A DNA stretch of 47,275 bases, from positions 1 to 47,275 of the forward strand of contig NZ_JAIXSV010000349.1 of NCBI RefSeq assembly GCF_027484505.1, written 5' to 3'. The stretch comes from Asticcacaulis sp. Its GTDB lineage: Bacteria > Pseudomonadota > Alphaproteobacteria > Caulobacterales > Caulobacteraceae. Position 1 is the stretch's first letter; the number at the start of each line of letters is the position of its first letter. The translations under genes were made by a program, and so were the position numbers. This document shows, one piece after another, positions 42,733 to 47,275 of the stretch. The notes under the pieces were generated by a model. The model was not told where the DNA came from, did no database searches, and saw only the letters and a list, made by a program, of their open reading frames with translations.

Positions 42733-43131
42733 ATGAAGTCAATGGCTGCCCTGCTCGGAGGTTTGTGTCTGGTGTTTGTAGCCGGACAGGTGGCGGCGCA
42801 GCCTTGCGATCGGACGATTACCCTCGATATTCGCAGCATCGACTATAAGGCCAAGCCCTATGATCCGATGCTTAAACCCTTGCTCGACAAGGTGGCTCTG
42901 GACATCGGCCGCATTGAACTGACCTTTGCCTCGGCACGCGTACATCCCGAAATCGTCGATCTGCAAGCCGCCGGTCTCAAATATGTGCAGTCACGGATCA
43001 CGCTTCAGGGCTACGACCCCGCTCTGATCCAGCGTCAGGAGGTCATGCTGCCGCGCAGTTTTGCCGGCAAGGATGAGCTTTACCGCCTGATTGTCACCTA
43101 TGGCCCCAAAGAACACGCGCCCGCCTGCTGA
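42733..43131 (+). CDS. small secreted protein of unknown function
   Basis: A 132-residue protein with a Sec signal (MKSMAALLGGLCLVFVAGQVAA, cleavage near AA-QP). I recognise no family. The mature protein has only two cysteines, at the very start (QPC) and as the last residue (PAC), which could form a disulfide tying the ends together. The body has alternating hydrophobic strands (TITLDIRSIDY, RIELTFASARV, SRITLQGYD, LYRLIVTYGP), suggesting a small beta-rich domain. A GAGGG ribosome site lies 10 nt before the ATG. A Fur-type box lies upstream, so it is probably iron-regulated and belongs with the iron locus. The photolyase start is only 31 nt after its stop, so the two may be co-transcribed. 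Confidence 0.75.
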   Translation: MKSMAALLGGLCLVFVAGQVAAQPCDRTITLDIRSIDYKAKPYDPMLKPLLDKVALDIGRIELTFASARVHPEIVDLQAAGLKYVQSRITLQGYDPALIQRQEVMLPRSFAGKDELYRLIVTYGPKEHAPAC

Positions 43132-43162
43132 ACCGTGACCGGTTGCGGGTCGTATTGGCCGC

Positions 43163-44683
43163 ATGGGTACACTCAGGCTTGTTCTTGCGGATCAGTTGTC
43201 GGCGCGTCTCGACATCCGAACTCGCGCCGATAAGGAAACCGACGTCTTTCTGATGGCGGAGGTGGCCGAAGAGGCCAGCTATGTCCGCCACCACGTCAAG
43301 AAAATCGCCTTCCTGTTTGCCGCCATGCGCCATTACGCCGAGGCCTTGCAACAGGCAGGTTACCGCGTGCGCTATGTGCGGTTTGATGATCCGGAAAATA
43401 CTCACAGTTTGAAGGGTGAGATCGAACGGGCCCGCGGGGAACTGAACCTGTCGGCGGTCCATGTGACCGAACCCGGCGAATGGCGGCTGAAACAGGTCTT
43501 TGCCGCCATGGACGATGTGACCCTGCTCGACGACAACCGTTTCCTCTGTTCGCCGCAGTGGTTTTCGCGCTGGGCTGAAGGGCGCAAACAACTGCGCATG
43601 GAGTATTTCTACCGCGAAATGCGCCGCGCCCACGACATACTGATGGACGATGGCAAGCCGTGTGGTGGTGAATGGAACTACGACGCCGAAAACCGCTCGC
43701 CGCCGCGCGACGGGCTGGTCATCCCGCGCCGGCTGAGCTTTCGCAAGGACGCCATCACGCGTGAGGTGCTCGATCTGGTCGCCAAAGCCTTTCCGGACAA
43801 TCCCGGTCAACTGGAGCCCTTTCATTTTGCGGTGACGCGCTCGCAGGCGCTTAAAGAACTTGATCATTTTGTGGCGCACATCCTGCCGCAGTTTGGCACC
43901 TGGCAGGACGCCATGCTGGGGCGCGAGCCTTATATGTATCACTCGCTGCTCTCGGCCTACATCAATGCCGGGCTGCTCTATCCGCTGGAGGTCTGTCAGG
44001 CGGCTGAGCGCGCCTACCGCGAAGACGGTGCACCGCTAAACGCCGTCGAAGGGTTTATCCGTCAGGTTCTGGGCTGGCGCGAATATGTGCGCGGTCTTTA
44101 CTGGCACTCTATGCCGGACTATGGGGCGATGAACGCGCTGGAGGCCCACGAAGACCTGCCGTGGTTCTACTGGTCCGGCGACACGCAGATGAACTGCGTG
44201 CGAACAGCGGTGGCGCATACGCTGGAACACGCCTATTCGCACCATATTCAGCGGTTGATGATTACCGGCAACTTCGCCCTGCTGGCGGGTGTTGATCCAA
44301 AACAGGTGCATGAATGGTATCTGGCCGTCTATGCCGATGCCTATGAGTGGGTGGAACTGCCCAATACGTTCGGCATGGCGCTGCACGCCGATGGCGGGAT
44401 TATGGCCTCAAAGCCCTATGCCGCGTCGGGGGCCTATATCAACCGCATGAGCGACTATTGCAAAGACTGTCATTACAAGGTCGATGTTCCATTCGGTGAA
44501 AAAGCCTGTCCTTTCAATGCTCTGTACTGGGATTTTATGGCGCGTCACACAGACCGTTTCCGCAAAAATCCACGCCTGTCCTATGTTTATGCCAACTGGG
44601 CACGCATGGGCGAGGCTAAGCAAACGGCCCTGCGCACACAGGCACAGGCGCATCTTCAGGCCATGCGCGAAGGCCGTCTGTGA
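43163..44683 (+). CDS. FeS-type bacterial cryptochrome/(6-4) photolyase (PhrB-like)
   Basis: A 506-residue member of the FeS-BCP group, which repairs UV-induced (6-4) photoproducts with light, FAD and a lumazine antenna. It begins [13 protein letters not shown], the family's antenna-domain start. Four cysteines, Cys345, Cys433, Cys436 and Cys449, have the same relative spacing as the [4Fe-4S] ligands of Agrobacterium PhrB (350/438/441/454), offset by five. The motif [23 protein letters not shown] and the helix with [20 protein letters not shown] form the FAD/lesion site. Length fits the family. The TGA overlaps the next ATG (TGATG), coupling it to a DUF2256 gene. Confidence 0.95.
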   Translation: MGTLRLVLADQLSARLDIRTRADKETDVFLMAEVAEEASYVRHHVKKIAFLFAAMRHYAEALQQAGYRVRYVRFDDPENTHSLKGEIERARGELNLSAVHVTEPGEWRLKQVFAAMDDVTLLDDNRFLCSPQWFSRWAEGRKQLRMEYFYREMRRAHDILMDDGKPCGGEWNYDAENRSPPRDGLVIPRRLSFRKDAITREVLDLVAKAFPDNPGQLEPFHFAVTRSQALKELDHFVAHILPQFGTWQDAMLGREPYMYHSLLSAYINAGLLYPLEVCQAAERAYREDGAPLNAVEGFIRQVLGWREYVRGLYWHSMPDYGAMNALEAHEDLPWFYWSGDTQMNCVRTAVAHTLEHAYSHHIQRLMITGNFALLAGVDPKQVHEWYLAVYADAYEWVELPNTFGMALHADGGIMASKPYAASGAYINRMSDYCKDCHYKVDVPFGEKACPFNALYWDFMARHTDRFRKNPRLSYVYANWARMGEAKQTALRTQAQAHLQAMREGRL

Positions 44684-44835
44684 TGCCGCGCGGGGTAAAG
44701 AAATCCGACCTGCCGCAAAAGGCCTGTCAGGGGTGTGGCCTGCCCTTCACCTGGCGTAAAAAATGGGGGAAGGTGTGGGCCGAGGTACGCTATTGCTCGG
44801 ACCGTTGCCGCCGCGCTAAAAAGACCGCCCGATAA
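44683..44835 (+). CDS. DUF2256 small zinc-ribbon-like protein coupled to the photolyase
   Basis: A 50-residue protein, below usual ORF length cut-offs, whose ATG overlaps the photolyase TGA (TGATG). The sequence shows two cysteine pairs, C15-x2-C18 in [10 protein letters not shown] and C38-x3-C42 in [13 protein letters not shown], with the DUF2256 hallmarks [22 protein letters not shown] between and around. This should bind one zinc ion. The basic tail suggests nucleic acid contact. DUF2256 genes often lie beside photolyase-like genes in proteobacteria (from memory), and the tight coupling here says the proteins work together, but its function is unknown. Confidence 0.85.
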   Translation: MPRGVKKSDLPQKACQGCGLPFTWRKKWGKVWAEVRYCSDRCRRAKKTAR

Positions 44836-44849
44836 CCGGAACCGCTCTC

Positions 44850-46025
44850 ATGACCCTGCCGCCGCTCAATCCGGTCTATGCCGGGCTTGGCACCACCATC
44901 TTCACCACCATGTCGGCACTGGCGGCGGAGACAGGCGCCATCAATCTGGGGCAGGGCTTTCCCGAAACGGACGGCTTCCCGGAGGTGCGTGAGGTCGCTG
45001 CCCGCGCGCTGATCGAAAGCTCAAATCAGTATGCCCCGATGAAGGGGCAGGCCGCGTTGCTGGAGGCCGTGGCGGGCTTTTATGGCCGCACGCAGGGCCT
45101 CAGCCTTGATCCGGCTAAAAATGTGCTGATCACCTCCGGCGCGACCGAAGCGCTGGCCGCCGCAGTGTTTTCGCTGATTTCGCCGGACGATGAGGTGATT
45201 GTTTTTGAGCCCCATTACGACGCCTATGCGCCCTTGATCGAGCGCGCCGGGGGCGTGGTGGTACGCGTGCGGCTCAGACCGCCCGACTGGCGTTTTACCG
45301 AGGCGCAACTGAATGAGGCCTTTTCGCCGCGCACGCGCATGGTGATGGTCACCACGCCCAACAATCCGACCACCCGTCTGATGCCACCCGAAGACTGGGC
45401 GCTGCTGGCGCGATTCTGCGTCGCGCATCAGGCCTATGTGGTGTCGGATGAAGTGTGGGAGCAGGTGGTGTTCGATGGCGCGACGCATCACGGCGTGCTG
45501 AATGTCTCCGGGTTGGAGAGGCTGGGGGTCAAGATCGGTTCGGCAGGCAAGCTGTTCGCGCTGACCGGCTGGAAGGTCGGCTTTGTCTGTGCCCATGAGC
45601 GCCTGATCAGCCAGATGGACAAGGCGCATCAGTTTCTGACCTTTGCCACGCCGCCCATGCTGCAATCGGCGGTGGCCTTTGGTCTGGGCCTGTCCGACAG
45701 CCGGTTTGCCGAAGAGGTGGCCGCGCTTCAGCGGTCACGCGACCGTCTGCGCGCCGGACTTGAGGACGCAGGCTTCCGCACCCTGCCGTCCGAAGGCACC
45801 TACTTCCTCAATATCGACCTGCCGGGGTCGGGTATGGCTCTGGATGGGCAGAGTTTTGCCCTGCGTGCCGTCAAAGAGGCCGGTGTGGCCACCATCCCGC
45901 TCGACGCGTTCTGCGCGCCCGGCGGTGAGGGGCCGCCGGTTGTCCGGCTGTGCTTTGCCAAGACCGATGCGACGCTGGATCGCGGTATTGAACGCCTGAG
46001 CGCGGCCCGACAGTTGCTGAGCTGA
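44850..46025 (+). CDS. PLP-dependent class I/II aminotransferase (methionine aminotransferase YbdL-like)
   Basis: A 391-residue fold-type I aminotransferase. Features are INLGQGFPETDGFP, SNQYAPMKGQAALLEAVAGFY, the ITSGATEALAAAVFSLISPDDEVIVFEPHYDAY cofactor region, TTPNNPTTRLMP (the conserved Asn), VSDEVWEQVVFDG, and the PLP lysine Lys234 in SAGKLFALTGWKVGF. PMLQSAVAFGLG and the final Arg-containing PPVVRLCFAKTDATLD bind the substrate carboxylate. The QGFP and QYAPMKG patterns are those of YbdL/kynurenine-aminotransferase-like enzymes that act on methionine and aromatic or kynurenine substrates with 2-oxo acids. It starts 14 nt after the DUF2256 stop, so may be in the same transcript, though the functional link is unclear. 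Confidence 0.92.
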   Translation: MTLPPLNPVYAGLGTTIFTTMSALAAETGAINLGQGFPETDGFPEVREVAARALIESSNQYAPMKGQAALLEAVAGFYGRTQGLSLDPAKNVLITSGATEALAAAVFSLISPDDEVIVFEPHYDAYAPLIERAGGVVVRVRLRPPDWRFTEAQLNEAFSPRTRMVMVTTPNNPTTRLMPPEDWALLARFCVAHQAYVVSDEVWEQVVFDGATHHGVLNVSGLERLGVKIGSAGKLFALTGWKVGFVCAHERLISQMDKAHQFLTFATPPMLQSAVAFGLGLSDSRFAEEVAALQRSRDRLRAGLEDAGFRTLPSEGTYFLNIDLPGSGMALDGQSFALRAVKEAGVATIPLDAFCAPGGEGPPVVRLCFAKTDATLDRGIERLSAARQLLS

Positions 46026-46091
46026 GATTGCCCCTTTTCGTCGGCGAGGAATGCGCTAATCTGTGATCACATTTTGGCGCCGGAGACACCT

Positions 46092-47275
<1,184 letters not shown>

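Overview
The window reads as the chromosome of a Caulobacterales alphaproteobacterium, most likely Asticcacaulis or a close relative. That placement is inference from protein character, high GC with NCG/NGC-rich codons, several TonB-dependent receptors and the surE-pcm pair; no rRNA or other marker gene is present. No tRNA, rRNA, CRISPR array, prophage or complete insertion sequence was seen. There are 35 protein genes I consider real (the first and last are cut by the window edges) and one weak 27-codon candidate.

Layout. 0-1.6 kb: end of a surface-polysaccharide region (nucleotide-sugar epimerase, sugar-phosphate transferase). 1.9-5.2 kb: surE-pcm damage/stress operon facing a secreted DUF885 metallopeptidase-like protein. 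5.3-8.3 kb: alanine catabolism, with alr-dadA divergent from an Lrp/AsnC regulator over a palindromic operator. 8.3-9.3 kb: a beta-propeller glycosidase-like lipoprotein. 9.4-16.6 kb: a complete tripartite RND pump (adaptor, HAE1 pump, NodT-type outer-membrane factor) divergent from a TetR regulator, with a long dyad operator between them. The tetR gene is bracketed by two inverted copies of a ~138-bp structured repeat. 16.8-20.2 kb: a PA0069-type radical SAM protein, then convergent glucose-fructose-oxidoreductase-like and gluconolactonase-like genes whose upstream regions share a LacI-type operator. 20.4-26.0 kb: an autotransporter divergent from a TonB-dependent receptor. 26.1-32.4 kb: a membrane-anchored FMN glutamate-synthase-like protein, typA and a secreted S9 peptidase.

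32.5-43.1 kb is the most interesting block: an apparent Fur-controlled iron locus. Four similar 7-1-7 Fur-type boxes precede (i) tonB-DUF4198, (ii) a catecholate-type siderophore receptor followed by piuC and an FMN alpha-hydroxy-acid oxidase, (iii) PepSY membrane protein - DUF2271 - ApbE - membrane-anchored diflavin reductase, and (iv) an unrecognised small secreted protein. Read together, group (iii) looks like an electron chain from cytosolic NADPH, through FAD/FMN and a histidine-rich membrane protein, to a flavinylated periplasmic DUF2271 protein. It would reduce ferric-siderophore iron brought in by groups (i) and (ii). Oddities are an ApbE with no signal peptide, an altered flavin-acceptor motif in DUF2271, and an array of strong hairpins between those two genes.

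43.2-47.3 kb: an FeS-type (6-4) photolyase translationally coupled to a 50-residue DUF2256 zinc-ribbon-like protein, a class I/II aminotransferase, and the start of a methylmalonate-semialdehyde dehydrogenase.
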